Positions 1-9,214 of a stretch of DNA of 64,000 bases are shown piece after piece. A program made the translations under genes and the position numbers. Under the pieces are notes generated by a model. That model searched no databases and had not been told where the DNA came from. It was given only the letters and a program-made list of their open reading frames with translations. Each line of letters starts with the position of its first letter. Position 1 is the stretch's first letter. The stretch comes from Sphingomonas sp. BT-65 (GTDB taxonomy: Bacteria; Pseudomonadota; Alphaproteobacteria; Sphingomonadales; Sphingomonadaceae): NCBI RefSeq assembly GCF_026107375.2, contig NZ_JAPCIA010000001.1:372001-436000 (forward strand), given 5' to 3'.

Positions 1-952
1 CCGCGGCCATCGTGACCGCTCCCACGACGAAGGCGAGCGCGCACTCGCCGGTCGTGGCAATGATCCGCCGGTCGCCCGCGAGCGTCAGCGGCACGCAGCC
101 GATCGTCACTGCGAGACCCAGCGGCAATCCGCCGGTGATGAACTCGAACGCCATTGTCAGCGCGCCGAACACCGCGCAGCCGATCAGCGCGGTCGCGGGG
201 GCGAGCGGGCGGCTCGCCGATGCCCGGCACAGGAATAGCAGGAACAGCAGCAGCACCAGATCGGCGGGGCCGTGACCGAGCGACTGACCGAAGGATTCGA
301 GCCCGAACCATCGCGCGAACGTGGCGAACACCACCAGCCACACGGCGTTCGTCCCGGGCCGACGGCCTTGTGCCAGCCCGAGCGCGGCGAAGGCGAACCC
401 GGCCAGCAGCGCAAGCGAGAGCGCGAGCTTGTAGAAACCGCGCAGGCCCTCGACCCCGAATGCGGGGAGCAGGAGGCGCGTGACGCTCGTATGGGCATGG
501 AGATAGTTGTGATAGAAACGCGGCACGTCGCGCGCTCGATCGTCGGCGAGCGCCTTTAGCGCGCCGCACAGATTAGCGGTGCCGATCGGTGCCGACAGAG
601 GCGTGACCGCCAGCTGCGCGGCCGGCGCGCGGTTGTCGATCGCCTGATATAGGATCAGGCAATCGAGGAACTGGTGCGCACCGATCTCGACGTCGCCCAG
701 CCGCCATCCGGTCTGCAGCTCGAGCGTACCGGCGCCAAAGCTCGCCTGGATCGCGCGCTTGCCGGCATCGCGGTCGCTGCGCAGGCTGGCATTGGCCAGC
801 GCGAAGAGCACCAGGAAGACGGCAAGCCCCGTTGCCACGGCGACCGCCGCCGCGCGCAGGAGCGCGAGCCTGGGCTGCGCGGATGCGCGCGCCATAACCG
901 GCGTCGCTTCCACGGTCTCGTGAATCGTGTCGATACGGCTGCGGTCAAACAT
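1..952 (-). CDS. Polytopic membrane protein of unknown function (3' end cut by window)
   Basis: An uninterrupted minus-strand frame starts at an ATG (952-950, protein begins MFDRSRID) and runs off the left edge, giving 317 codons with no stop. A first membrane segment lies around residues 28-50 (rich in Ala, Val, Leu), then a soluble, probably periplasmic stretch of about 110 residues, then at least four more hydrophobic segments from about residue 170 on. This is the pattern of an inner-membrane protein. I recognise no family. The gene is divergent from nothing nearby and sits 78 bp beyond the start-distal end of the mipA-like gene. Confidence 0.7.
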   Translation of the reverse strand, partial: MFDRSRIDTIHETVEATPVMARASAQPRLALLRAAAVAVATGLAVFLVLFALANASLRSDRDAGKRAIQASFGAGTLELQTGWRLGDVEIGAHQFLDCLILYQAIDNRAPAAQLAVTPLSAPIGTANLCGALKALADDRARDVPRFYHNYLHAHTSVTRLLLPAFGVEGLRGFYKLALSLALLAGFAFAALGLAQGRRPGTNAVWLVVFATFARWFGLESFGQSLGHGPADLVLLLFLLFLCRASASRPLAPATALIGCAVFGALTMAFEFITGGLPLGLAVTIGCVPLTLAGDRRIIATTGECALAFVVGAVTMAA

Positions 953-1029
953 GCCGCTTCTTGGCGCAAAACCTCCTTCGCGGTGGTTAAGGGCGCGCAT
1001 CCGCTCTGCGCGCCCGTGTCACGCCCGCC

Positions 1030-1875
1030 CTAGAAACGGTAAGCCAGGAACAGTCCGCCCTGCCACTGGTCGGGCGAGCCGCGCTCGGTGACCAGCGGTG
1101 CGTCGGCGGCGTCGCCGAGCAGGCGCGAATAGCCGCCCACCGCGGTCAGCATCCAGCGCGAGCCCAGCTGGTAGTTGAGGCTGAGCCCCGCGCCCACATC
1201 CTTGATCCCGCTCCCGGCGTCGAACACCGGGAGCCCGCTGGCGACGGACTGCGCCGGGGTGACGCTGAAATAGGTGCTCATATAGTCGCCGTCGGCCCAG
1301 CTCGCGCTGGCGCTGGCCGATGCGCTGAGCCGATCGGCCAGGTCGAAGCGGATCCCTGCCTCGCCTTCGCCGACCAGGCCATCATGGCCGCCCGCCACGT
1401 CCTTGACCAGCGAGGCGCGGAAGAAGGCCTGGCGGTACTCAACCGCCAGCGCGCCGCCGAGCTCGATCGCGAGGTCGACATCGCCGAGGCCGCGAAGGTC
1501 GCTGTTGCGATCCTCGGGCCGGTCGCGGCGATAGCGCGCGATCGGCCCCGCCTTGATCTGCAGGTCGTCGGACGGCTTCAGGCGCAGGATATTGATCCCG
1601 ATCTCGGGTCCGCGGACATAGGCGAGATCGCGATAGGCGACTGAGATGAACGGGAAGGGCCGGACCTCGTGATCGTTCGATCCCTCATAGTCGTGGACGT
1701 ACATCGCACCGGCGCCGATCATGACCTGCCAGTCGTCGCCCCCTTCCTCTTCGCGCTCCTGCGCGTGCGTCCGCGACATGGGCAAAGCGGCGAGGGGAAT
1801 GGCGAGGATCAGCAGGGCGTGGCGCCAGGCGGGGAGGGAGCCGGCAAGGGTGAGGGACACGCGAAACAGGGGCAT
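1030..1875 (-). CDS. MipA/OmpV family outer-membrane protein
   Basis: The product is an outer-membrane beta-barrel of about 281 residues, family MipA/OmpV (scaffold or porin-like proteins linked to murein hydrolases or small-molecule uptake). It has a hydrophobic signal sequence ending near AHAQE, a GAGAMYVHDYEGS-type first strand typical of the family, alternating amphipathic strands, and a C-terminal aromatic signature ending YRF used for barrel assembly. I chose the ATG at 1875 because GGAG lies 8 bases upstream; a GTG at 1884 is an alternative. It is transcribed divergently from the OmpR-like regulator at 2006, an arrangement in which the two-component system often controls the porin (inference). 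Confidence 0.88.
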   Translation of the reverse strand: MPLFRVSLTLAGSLPAWRHALLILAIPLAALPMSRTHAQEREEEGGDDWQVMIGAGAMYVHDYEGSNDHEVRPFPFISVAYRDLAYVRGPEIGINILRLKPSDDLQIKAGPIARYRRDRPEDRNSDLRGLGDVDLAIELGGALAVEYRQAFFRASLVKDVAGGHDGLVGEGEAGIRFDLADRLSASASASASWADGDYMSTYFSVTPAQSVASGLPVFDAGSGIKDVGAGLSLNYQLGSRWMLTAVGGYSRLLGDAADAPLVTERGSPDQWQGGLFLAYRF

Positions 1876-2005
1876 GGGCAGCACTCCAGGGGGGTGACGG
1901 GCTTATAGGTCTGCTCAGGCCTTCGCGGATTTCGCGCCCGTGACGGTGTGTTGCAGAGTGTTACGGCTGCAGACTCGATTCCGCCACCGGGCTAAGACGC
2001 CGCCC

Positions 2006-2740
2006 ATGACGAGGAAGGAAAGCCCGCACATCCTGGTGGTGGACGACGATCGTCAGATCCGCACGATGCTCGCGCGCTATCTCAGCGACAACGGCCTGCG
2101 CGTCAGCGTCGCAGACGGCGGTCGCCAGATGGCCGAGCTCACTGGCAAATTCCGTTTCGACGTGGTCGTGCTCGACGTGATGATGCCGGGCGACGACGGG
2201 TTCACCTTGTGCCAGCGGTTGCGCGCGTCCAGCACGGTGCCGATCATCCTGCTTACCGCGCGCGGCGACGACACCGACCGCGTAATCGGGCTCGAGCTTG
2301 GCGCGGACGACTATGTCGCCAAGCCGTTCAATCCGCGCGAGCTGCTGGCCCGCATCCGCGCCGCGCTGCGCCGCGCTGCGATGTCCGCCGCCCCGCCGCC
2401 CGAGCCGTTCGCCGATCGCTTCCGCTTCGCCGGCTGGATGCTCGACACCAGCCGCCGCACGCTCGTCTCGCCCGCGGGCTCGCTGGTCGAACTCACCACT
2501 GGCGAGTTCGATCTGCTCGTCGCACTGGTCCAGCATCCGCAGCAGGTGCTGAGCCGCGACCAGTTGCTCGACTATGTCCATGGCCGCTCCAGCCTCAACA
2601 TCGATCGCAGCGTCGACGTCCAGGTGAGCCGCCTGCGCCGCAAGATCGAGGCCGACCCGCAGGCGCCCGAGCTGGTCAAGACCGTGCGCAACGGCGGCTA
2701 TTTCTTCTCCGTCACAGTCGAGCCGGTGACGGACGCATGA
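2006..2740 (+). CDS. OmpR-family two-component response regulator
   Basis: A 244-residue DNA-binding response regulator. The receiver domain (about residues 8-120) shows the acidic pocket VVDDD, the phospho-acceptor Asp in VVLDVMMPG, the switch Thr in LLTARG and the Lys in VAKPFNP. The C-terminal winged helix (about 140-240) ends with the typical VRNGGYFF hairpin. The ATG at 2006 gives the usual family length; the frame is open further upstream but has no homologous extension. Its stop overlaps the start of the kinase gene by 4 bp (ATGA), so the pair is translationally coupled. OmpR or TctD-like specificity cannot be told from the sequence. Confidence 0.93.
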   Translation: MTRKESPHILVVDDDRQIRTMLARYLSDNGLRVSVADGGRQMAELTGKFRFDVVVLDVMMPGDDGFTLCQRLRASSTVPIILLTARGDDTDRVIGLELGADDYVAKPFNPRELLARIRAALRRAAMSAAPPPEPFADRFRFAGWMLDTSRRTLVSPAGSLVELTTGEFDLLVALVQHPQQVLSRDQLLDYVHGRSSLNIDRSVDVQVSRLRRKIEADPQAPELVKTVRNGGYFFSVTVEPVTDA

Positions 2741-4200
2741 AACTCCGCTTGCCGCGGCTCAAGCTCGCCGCGCGGCTGGCGATCGCGATCGTCCTCGTCG
2801 CGGTGTCGTCCTTCTTGCTCGATCAGGCGCTGAGAACGATGATCCCGCCGCCGCCGTTCCTGGTCGCGCAGCGTTCCTGGCTGGTGGAGACGATCGTTCA
2901 CGCGGCCCGCACTGACTGGGACGGAACGGAGCGACGAGCGGTTGGGCGCTTCCTCGATCTCCAGGTGCAGCCCGAGCCGGGCTTTTCCCAGGGCGGCGGG
3001 TCCGCCGACTTCGCCCGCGGTCTGCAGGCCTCGCTTGCCGAGGCGCTCGGAAGGCCGGCGGCCGATGTGCGTGTCCGGGCGGACACCTTCAGCGACAATT
3101 TCTGGGAGCGCTCGGCGACCACCTCGGTCGTGGTCATTCCCCGGCTGCCGATGCTGCTGAGCCCGCGGGAAGCGGCCAGCGATCGCTGGGAGCCGGAGCG
3201 CTTCGATCGCCTTCGGGGCCCGCTCGCCATGAAGGAAATCGCGGCGGGCCGCACCAGCGTGCTCGGCCGTCTCGACATCGCCGTGCGCCGGGGCGACGGC
3301 CGCTGGCTCGTGATGAATCCGCGTCAGATGGGGGATGCGCGCTGGCACTATATGCGCAATCTGCTGGCGATCGCAGGCAATCTGCTCATCCTCGCGATCT
3401 TCTCCTTCTGGATGGCGCGCAGCATCGTCGCGCCGCTGGGCCGGCTCGCCGGGGCGGCGGAGCGGCTCGGCCGGGATCGTGAGCCGACGCTGATCGGCGA
3501 CATGCGCCTGCCCGAGTTTGCGGCGATCGCCGAGACGTTCGACGCGATGCAGCTTCGCCTCAAGCGCTTTGTCGACGAGCGCGTGCAGATGCTCGCCGCG
3601 ATCTCGCACGACTTGCGCACCCCGCTCACCCGGCTCCGGCTGCTCGCCGAATATGTCGAGGACCCCGATCAGCGTGCCCAGCTCCAGTCCAACGTCGCCG
3701 AGATGGAGACGATGGTCGCCGATGCGCTCGCCTTCATGCGCGAGGAGGCGAGCCGCGAACCGATGGAGACGGTCGATCTCGCCACGCTGCTGATCAGCCT
3801 CGCCGATGCCTATCACGATCTTGGCGAGGACGTCGTCTACGAAGGCCCCGATCATCTCGACCTGCGCTGCCGCGCGGTGGCGATGCGGCGCGCCTTCGCC
3901 AACCTCATCGCCAATGGCTGCAAATATGGCGAGGCCGTCCACATACTCCTCGTGGACGGCGAGGAGGAGGTCTCGATCGCGTTCCGCGATCGCGGGCCCG
4001 GCATCCCGCCCGAGGATGCCGAGCGCGCGTTCGCCCCGTTCGTGCGGCTCGAAAGCTCGCGCGGGCGCGAGACCGGCGGCACCGGGCTCGGTCTCACGAT
4101 CAGCCGCGACGTGATCCGCAGCCATGGCGGAGAGATCGGTTTCGAACGCGACCAATGCGGCTTCACCGTCCGGGTGCGGCTCCCGCGCCGCGCCGACTGA
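2737..4200 (+). CDS. EnvZ-like sensor histidine kinase
   Basis: A 487-residue inner-membrane histidine kinase, partner of the preceding regulator. It has a first transmembrane helix near residues 12-32, a periplasmic sensor region to about 205, a second helix ([19 protein letters not shown]), HAMP, then the HisKA box [14 protein letters not shown] with the phospho-acceptor His. The ATPase domain has an N box ([10 protein letters not shown]), G1 ([10 protein letters not shown]) and G2 ([11 protein letters not shown]). Domain order and length fit the EnvZ type. The signal sensed is unknown; the divergent OmpV-like porin is a plausible target. Confidence 0.92.
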   Translation: MKLRLPRLKLAARLAIAIVLVAVSSFLLDQALRTMIPPPPFLVAQRSWLVETIVHAARTDWDGTERRAVGRFLDLQVQPEPGFSQGGGSADFARGLQASLAEALGRPAADVRVRADTFSDNFWERSATTSVVVIPRLPMLLSPREAASDRWEPERFDRLRGPLAMKEIAAGRTSVLGRLDIAVRRGDGRWLVMNPRQMGDARWHYMRNLLAIAGNLLILAIFSFWMARSIVAPLGRLAGAAERLGRDREPTLIGDMRLPEFAAIAETFDAMQLRLKRFVDERVQMLAAISHDLRTPLTRLRLLAEYVEDPDQRAQLQSNVAEMETMVADALAFMREEASREPMETVDLATLLISLADAYHDLGEDVVYEGPDHLDLRCRAVAMRRAFANLIANGCKYGEAVHILLVDGEEEVSIAFRDRGPGIPPEDAERAFAPFVRLESSRGRETGGTGLGLTISRDVIRSHGGEIGFERDQCGFTVRVRLPRRAD

Positions 4201-4303
4201 GCGGCGATCGGGCGCGCCGTTCACCGTCTTCCCCCCTTGCGCCGCGCAACCCGAGCGCCGATGTAGGCTGCGGGCAAAAACAACACGCACGAGATTCCCG
4301 CAC

Positions 4304-4960
4304 ATGCATCCCCTTATCGGTCAGATGACCGCCGATCCCGTCACCGGCGCGCTGGTTCCCATCGTCATCGAACAGTCGAGCCGCGGCGAGCGCAGCTTCG
4401 ACATCTTCTCGCGGCTGCTGCGTGAGCGCATCATCTTCATCACCGGGCCGATCGAGGACCATATGGCCTCGCTGATCACCGCCCAGCTGCTTTTCCTCGA
4501 GTCCGAGAACCCGAAGAAGGACATCTGGATGTACATCAACTCGCCGGGCGGCGTGGTCACTGCCGGCATGGCGATCCACGACACCATGCAGTATATCCGC
4601 CCGCGCGTCGGCACGGTGTGCATCGGCCAGGCGGCGTCGATGGGCAGCTTCCTGCTCGCGGCCGGCGAGCCGGGCCTGCGCGTCGCGCTGACCAACGCCC
4701 GCATCATGGTGCATCAGCCCTCGGGCGGCGCGCAGGGCATGGCTTCGGACATCGAGATCCAGGCCAAGGAGATCCTGCGCATCAAGAAGCGCATGAACGA
4801 CCTCTATGTGAAGTATACCGGCCAGCCGATCGAGAAGATCGAGACTGCGATGGACCGCGACACCTTCCTCGAGGCGGACGAGGCCAAGGCGTTCGGTCTG
4901 GTCGACGAAGTGTACGAAAAACGCCCGCAGCCCACTGACAGCGAGGGCGGGGCCGCTTAA
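4304..4960 (+). CDS. clpP: ATP-dependent Clp protease proteolytic subunit
   Basis: The 218-residue serine peptidase subunit forms the tetradecameric chamber that degrades substrates unfolded by ClpX or ClpA. The catalytic Ser is in GQAASMGSF (about Ser112), the His in MVHQPSGG (about His137) and the Asp in the following DRDTF segment. The N terminus reads MHPLIGQM; a second ATG at 4325 is also possible. It lies 109 bp before clpX in the same direction, the standard clpP-clpX arrangement, although no tig gene precedes it here; a two-component pair does instead. Confidence 0.97.
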   Translation: MHPLIGQMTADPVTGALVPIVIEQSSRGERSFDIFSRLLRERIIFITGPIEDHMASLITAQLLFLESENPKKDIWMYINSPGGVVTAGMAIHDTMQYIRPRVGTVCIGQAASMGSFLLAAGEPGLRVALTNARIMVHQPSGGAQGMASDIEIQAKEILRIKKRMNDLYVKYTGQPIEKIETAMDRDTFLEADEAKAFGLVDEVYEKRPQPTDSEGGAA

Positions 4961-5069
4961 TCTCCCGCTCACCCTTGTTGGGGTAGAAGGCAAATTTGGA
5001 TTGCCGGGGATGATCCCGGGTGTAGGATGCCGGGCTGCGTAAAGTGCCCGGCACGCGAAGGAAGACTGA

Positions 5070-6341
5070 ATGACGAAGCTTAGCGGCGGCGATTCGAAGA
5101 GCACGCTCTACTGCTCGTTCTGCGGGAAGTCGCAGCACGAGGTGCGCAAGCTCATCGCCGGACCGACCGTGTTCATCTGCGACGAGTGCGTCGAGCTGTG
5201 CAACGACATCATCCGGGAGGAGACCAAATCGGCGCTCGTCTCGAAGAAGGATGGTGGCGTGCCCACGCCGCAGGAAATCTGCGACGTCCTCGACGATTAC
5301 GTCATCGGCCAGTTCCGCGCGAAGCGCGTGCTGTCGGTCGCGGTGCACAATCACTACAAGCGGCTCAACCACGGCGCCAAGGGCGCCGATGTCGAGCTGA
5401 GCAAGTCCAACATCCTGCTCGTCGGCCCCACCGGCTGCGGCAAGACCTTGCTCGCCCAGACGCTGGCGCGCATCCTCGACGTGCCCTTCACCATGGCCGA
5501 TGCGACCACGCTGACCGAGGCGGGTTATGTCGGCGAGGATGTCGAGAACATCATCCTCAAGCTGCTCCAGGCCTCCGACTATAATGTCGAGCGGGCGCAG
5601 CGCGGCATCGTCTATATCGACGAGATCGACAAGATCAGCCGCAAGGCCGAGAATCCGTCGATCACCCGCGACGTCTCGGGCGAGGGCGTGCAGCAGGCGC
5701 TGCTCAAGCTGATGGAGGGCACCACCGCGAGCGTCCCGCCGCAGGGCGGCCGCAAGCATCCGCAGCAGGAGTTCCTGCAGGTCGACACGACCAACATCCT
5801 GTTCATCTGCGGCGGCGCCTTCTCGGGCCTCGAGAAGATCATCGGCGACCGCCTGCAGGGCAAGTCGATCGGCTTCGGCGCCTATGTCGCCGCGCCCGAG
5901 GAGCGCCGCACCGGCGAGGTGCTGCGCCAGACCGAGCCCGAGGATCTGCTCAAGTTCGGCCTGATCCCCGAATTCGTCGGCCGTCTGCCGGTCGTCGCGA
6001 CGCTCGAGGACCTCGACATCGAGGCGCTGGTCAAGATCCTGACCGAGCCCAAGAACGCGCTGGTCAAGCAGTATCAGAAACTGTTCGAGATGGAGAACGT
6101 CAAGCTCAGTTTCACCGACGACGCGCTCGTCTCGGTCTCCAAGAAGGCGATCGAGCGCAAGACCGGTGCGCGTGGCCTGCGCTCGATCCTCGAAGGCATC
6201 CTGCTCGACACGATGTTCGACCTGCCCAGCATGGACGGCGTCGACGAGGTTATGATCGACAAGGACGTGGTCGAGGGCCGCAAGGAGCCGATCCGCGTCT
6301 ATGCCGAGAAGAAGAAGGCGGGTACCGGCGACGCGGCCTGA
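5070..6341 (+). CDS. clpX: Clp protease ATP-binding subunit ClpX
   Basis: A 423-residue AAA+ unfoldase. The N-terminal zinc-binding domain has four Cys (CSFC and CDEC, about residues 14-40). Walker A is [12 protein letters not shown], Walker [10 protein letters not shown], the pore loop GYVG, and sensor 2 lies in TGARGLRS near the C terminus. It recognises tagged substrates and feeds them to ClpP; in alphaproteobacteria it also removes cell-cycle regulators. A GC-rich terminator follows immediately, closing the clpPX unit. Confidence 0.98.
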   Translation: MTKLSGGDSKSTLYCSFCGKSQHEVRKLIAGPTVFICDECVELCNDIIREETKSALVSKKDGGVPTPQEICDVLDDYVIGQFRAKRVLSVAVHNHYKRLNHGAKGADVELSKSNILLVGPTGCGKTLLAQTLARILDVPFTMADATTLTEAGYVGEDVENIILKLLQASDYNVERAQRGIVYIDEIDKISRKAENPSITRDVSGEGVQQALLKLMEGTTASVPPQGGRKHPQQEFLQVDTTNILFICGGAFSGLEKIIGDRLQGKSIGFGAYVAAPEERRTGEVLRQTEPEDLLKFGLIPEFVGRLPVVATLEDLDIEALVKILTEPKNALVKQYQKLFEMENVKLSFTDDALVSVSKKAIERKTGARGLRSILEGILLDTMFDLPSMDGVDEVMIDKDVVEGRKEPIRVYAEKKKAGTGDAA

Positions 6342-6366
6342 TCCTGCCGGACATCGACGGAACGCG

Positions 6367-6401
6367 AGCGGGCGCCGGGCAACCGGCGCCCGCTTTGTTT
6401 C
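6367..6401 (+). terminator. Rho-independent terminator after clpX
   Basis: A perfect 12-bp stem (AGCGGGCGCCGG paired with its complement) with a GCAA tetraloop is followed by TTGTTT. It begins 26 bases after the clpX stop. Confidence 0.85.
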
Positions 6402-6424
6402 GTGATCATTTTGCATGTAGCTTA

Positions 6425-6633
6425 AGTCCTCCCCCGAAGGCGGTGGAGGGGTAGAACGCACGAGCGTGGCGATCGGCCTGAGCGTGACGCGGCTCGTGAT
6501 GCGTGGGTATTGCGGCAGGGCGTCGCACCTTGCGGATTCCGGCGGCGGAAATCCTGCGCGACGTGGAACCGGTCGTCCGGCACATCATCGTCGTCGCGCG
6601 CGGAGAATACCCCTCCCCCTTCGGGGGAGGACT
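6425..6633. repeat. MITE-like element with inverted termini
   Basis: About 205 bp bounded by imperfect inverted repeats of some 26 bp, starting AGTCCTCCCCCGAAG on both strands and ending GGAGGGGTA inwards. The interior has no convincing coding frame. It fills most of the gap between clpX and the DUF808 gene. No clear target-site duplication can be seen. The structure suggests a non-autonomous mobile repeat or a large intergenic palindrome. Confidence 0.6.
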
Positions 6634-6730
6634 GACAACCTAGACTCAAGCTTCCCCGTTCCGCCCATTCCAGGCTATGCGAATTACCGCCTATCCCGGC
6701 GCGCATTCATCCGTAATCGAAGGACCCTCC

Positions 6731-7660
6731 ATGCCGTCAGGTCTCGCCGCGCTTCTCGACGATGTCGCCGCCATCACCAAGCTCGCCGCTGCCTCGCTCG
6801 ACGATGTCGGTGCCGCGGCGGGGAAGGCGGGGACCAAGGCCGCGGGCGTGGTGATCGACGATACCGCGGTCACCCCGCGCTACGTCACCGGCCTGACGCC
6901 CGATCGCGAGCTTCCGATCATCTGGAAGATCGCGCTCGGCTCGCTGCGCAACAAGCTGTTGCTGCTGCTCCCTGGCGCGTTGCTGCTCAGCTGGCTTCTG
7001 CCCTGGGCGATCACCCCGTTGCTCATGCTCGGTGGCGCGTTCCTGTGCTTCGAAGGGGCCGAGAAGGTGATCGAGGCGTTCGGTGCCGGCGATCATGGCG
7101 CCGAGGATGAGGCCGTCGGCGATCCCGCGCATCTCGAGGCCAGCAAGGTCGCCGGCGCGATCCGCACCGACCTCATCCTCTCGGCCGAGATCATGGCGAT
7201 CGCGCTTGCCGACGTCGCGGACGAGCCCTTCCTCACCCGTGCCGCGGTGCTCGCGCTGGTCGGCCTTGCGATCACCGTCGGCGTCTATGGCGTGGTCGCG
7301 CTGATCGTGAAGATGGACGATATCGGCCTGCACCTTGCCCAGCGCGCCTCGCGCCTCGTTCAGATGGTCGGCCGCGGGTTGGTCAAGGGCATGCCGGTGG
7401 TGATGCAGGCGCTCTCGATCATCGGCACCGCGGCGATGATCTGGGTCGGCGGCGGCATCCTCGTCCATGGCGCCGCGCAACTCGGCTGGCACGCGCCGGA
7501 GGAGCTGATCCACCACGCCGCGGAGGCGGTGGGCCATGGGAACGGGCTCATCGGCTGGGTCGTTACGGCAATCGGATCGGGCATCGTCGGCCTCGTGCTC
7601 GGCGCGGCGATCGCGTTCGTCGTAGGGAAGCTGTTCCATGGGAAAGCCGACGCCCATTGA
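6731..7660 (+). CDS. DUF808 (YedI-type) inner-membrane protein
   Basis: A 309-residue membrane protein of the DUF808 family, whose biochemical role is unknown. The conserved start MPSGLAALLDDVAAI, the KAAGVVIDDTAVTPRYV segment and the PELPI-like motif before the first helix are typical. Several hydrophobic segments follow (about residues 85-115, 160-215, 230-300). The ATG at 6731 matches the family N terminus; the open frame extends upstream without homology. Its 3' end overlaps the GNAT gene by 23 bp. Confidence 0.9.
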   Translation: MPSGLAALLDDVAAITKLAAASLDDVGAAAGKAGTKAAGVVIDDTAVTPRYVTGLTPDRELPIIWKIALGSLRNKLLLLLPGALLLSWLLPWAITPLLMLGGAFLCFEGAEKVIEAFGAGDHGAEDEAVGDPAHLEASKVAGAIRTDLILSAEIMAIALADVADEPFLTRAAVLALVGLAITVGVYGVVALIVKMDDIGLHLAQRASRLVQMVGRGLVKGMPVVMQALSIIGTAAMIWVGGGILVHGAAQLGWHAPEELIHHAAEAVGHGNGLIGWVVTAIGSGIVGLVLGAAIAFVVGKLFHGKADAH

Positions 7661-8228
7661 AGTCCGCGAGGCGACGCCGGCCGATCAGCCGCGCGTCGTC
7701 GCGACGTTGACCCGTGCCTTCGCCGAGGATCCCGTGGTCGCCTGGATCTTCCCCGACCCGCCAGTACGCGCCCGGCGCATGCCACGGGTGTTCGACATGT
7801 TCTTCGCGGGCACCGCGCCGCCCGGCATGCGCCTCGTCACGCCGGACTGCACCGCTGCGACGCTGTGGCACGCGCCAAACACGCCCGAGCAGGGCGGGTT
7901 GCGTGCGGCGTGGCGCATCTGGCGCGCGGCTGGCAGCGCCTTTTTCCGCTTCAAGCGCATCGGCGATGCGGTCGAGGCGCATTTCCCGCCGCAGCCCTTC
8001 TGGTATCTCCACATCGCCGGCGCCGACCCGGCGCATCAGGGCGAGGGGCTGGGCGCAGCGGTGGTGCAGGCCGGGCTCGACCGGATCGGCAATGCGACGG
8101 CCTATCTCGAGACCGCCAACCCGGCCAACCCCGGCTTCTACGCGAAGCTCGGCTTCCGTGTCCGCGACGAATGGGACGTTCCAGGCGGCGGACCGCATTT
8201 CTGGTCGATGATTCGCCCACAGAATTAA
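7638..8228 (+). CDS. GNAT family N-acetyltransferase
   Basis: A 196-residue acetyl-CoA-dependent acyltransferase. The fold signature appears in YLHIAGADPAHQGEGLGAAV, where the QGEGLGAA loop is the pyrophosphate-binding motif A, followed by LETANPANPGFYAKLGF (motif B). The substrate is unknown. It starts inside the end of the DUF808 gene, so the two are probably co-translated. Confidence 0.88.
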   Translation: MGKPTPIEVREATPADQPRVVATLTRAFAEDPVVAWIFPDPPVRARRMPRVFDMFFAGTAPPGMRLVTPDCTAATLWHAPNTPEQGGLRAAWRIWRAAGSAFFRFKRIGDAVEAHFPPQPFWYLHIAGADPAHQGEGLGAAVVQAGLDRIGNATAYLETANPANPGFYAKLGFRVRDEWDVPGGGPHFWSMIRPQN

Positions 8229-8294
8229 CCAATTGGATTGGGGCGCAGTTTACCAATCACGCCGAAGCCTGACCCTCGCCGGGGGACGGCATGC

Positions 8295-8304
8295 GGAGGT
8301 GATC
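8295..8304 (+). promoter_or_regulatory. Near-perfect Shine-Dalgarno that decides a TTG start
   Basis: GGAGGTGATC, a full complement of the 16S rRNA 3' end, ends one base before TTG at 8305. The GGAGG core is 5 bases from the TTG. This supports a TTG start for the GGDEF gene rather than the earlier TTG at 8233, which has no such site. Confidence 0.65.
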
Positions 8305-9156
8305 TTGCGATTCGACCGGGCGAGGCGCCCCATCTTCCCGCGCAGTCTCAGGCCGCGGATCTTCGCGCTGTGCTGCGTCAGCGCCTGCCTCCCGCTGTTC
8401 GCGCTCGCCATCTGGCAGGCCGCGCGCGACGCGATGGACTGGTCCACGCTCGGCATCGTGCTCGGCGCGACATTGATCGGCATCGCCTTCATCCTGCTCG
8501 CGATCGACAGCTTGCTCATCATGGTGCGGTCCGCGACCGAGGCGATCGCCTCGACCAATCGCCGCCAGCTCTCCGCGATCCGCGCGGTACGCCGGAACGA
8601 GATGTTCGGCGAGCTCATCGCCGGCATCGATCGCGTCGCAGAGGCGGCGCGGGCGCGCGTGGTCTCGCTCGACAGCGCCGCCTATCGCGATCCGCTGACC
8701 GGCCTGTGGAACCGCCGCGGCTTCCTCTCGCAGACCGCGGTGGCGGGGGAGGGGGCGGTCGCGCTGCTCGATCTCGACCAGTTCAAGGCGATCAACGAGC
8801 AATATGGCCGCGACGCCGGCGATCAGGTGTTGCGCGACTTCGCTGGCTTCCTGTCGCGCGTGCTGCGCAGCGGCGACATCGTCGCGCGCTGGGGCGGCGT
8901 GTCGTTCGCGGTGTTCTTCCCCGCCACAACCGAGCACGAGGCGGGGGTGATCCTCCACCGCCTGACCCGCCGCCTCGCCGCGGGCGCGGTCGAGGGGCCG
9001 GACACGATCCCGGTGTCCTTCTCGGGCGGCGTGGTCGATCTCGAGGGCGACCCGTTCGACCAGGCCGTCACCCGCGCCAGCGAAGCGCTCTCCGCCGCCA
9101 AGCGCAACGGCCGCGACCAGGTGCGGGTGGGGCGCAAGCATCTGCGGGCGGTGTAG
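8305..9156 (+). CDS. Membrane GGDEF-domain protein with degenerate active site
   Basis: A 283-residue protein with two transmembrane helices (about residues 16-38 and 47-72), a short coil, then a GGDEF domain (about 125-280). The domain keeps DPLTGLWNRRGF and LLDLDQFKAINEQYG, including the metal-binding Asp, but the signature reads GGVSF (197-201) instead of GGDEF or GGEEF, so the catalytic acid is missing. The product-binding inhibitory site RxxD is present as RSGD (188-191), exactly five residues before the signature. The protein is therefore more likely a c-di-GMP receptor or a dead paralogue than an active diguanylate cyclase (inference). Confidence 0.85.
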   Translation: MRFDRARRPIFPRSLRPRIFALCCVSACLPLFALAIWQAARDAMDWSTLGIVLGATLIGIAFILLAIDSLLIMVRSATEAIASTNRRQLSAIRAVRRNEMFGELIAGIDRVAEAARARVVSLDSAAYRDPLTGLWNRRGFLSQTAVAGEGAVALLDLDQFKAINEQYGRDAGDQVLRDFAGFLSRVLRSGDIVARWGGVSFAVFFPATTEHEAGVILHRLTRRLAAGAVEGPDTIPVSFSGGVVDLEGDPFDQAVTRASEALSAAKRNGRDQVRVGRKHLRAV

Positions 9157-9165
9157 GCCTCTTAG

Positions 9166-9200
9166 CCCTCTCCCGCTTGCGGGAGAGGATTGGGTGAGGG
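9166..9200. repeat. Short dispersed hairpin repeat
   Basis: CCTCTCCCGC-TTGC-type hairpin followed by GATTGGGTGAGGG. It lies between the convergent ends of the GGDEF and aminopeptidase genes and resembles the larger repeats at 31323 and 38978. It may act as a bidirectional terminator. Confidence 0.55.
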
Positions 9201-9214
9201 CCTTCTTCTTTGAC

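Noticed and set aside
6422..6706. Small frames inside the clpX-DUF808 spacer
   Set aside because: They run through the inverted-repeat element and differ between frames only by GC bias; no ribosome site or family.
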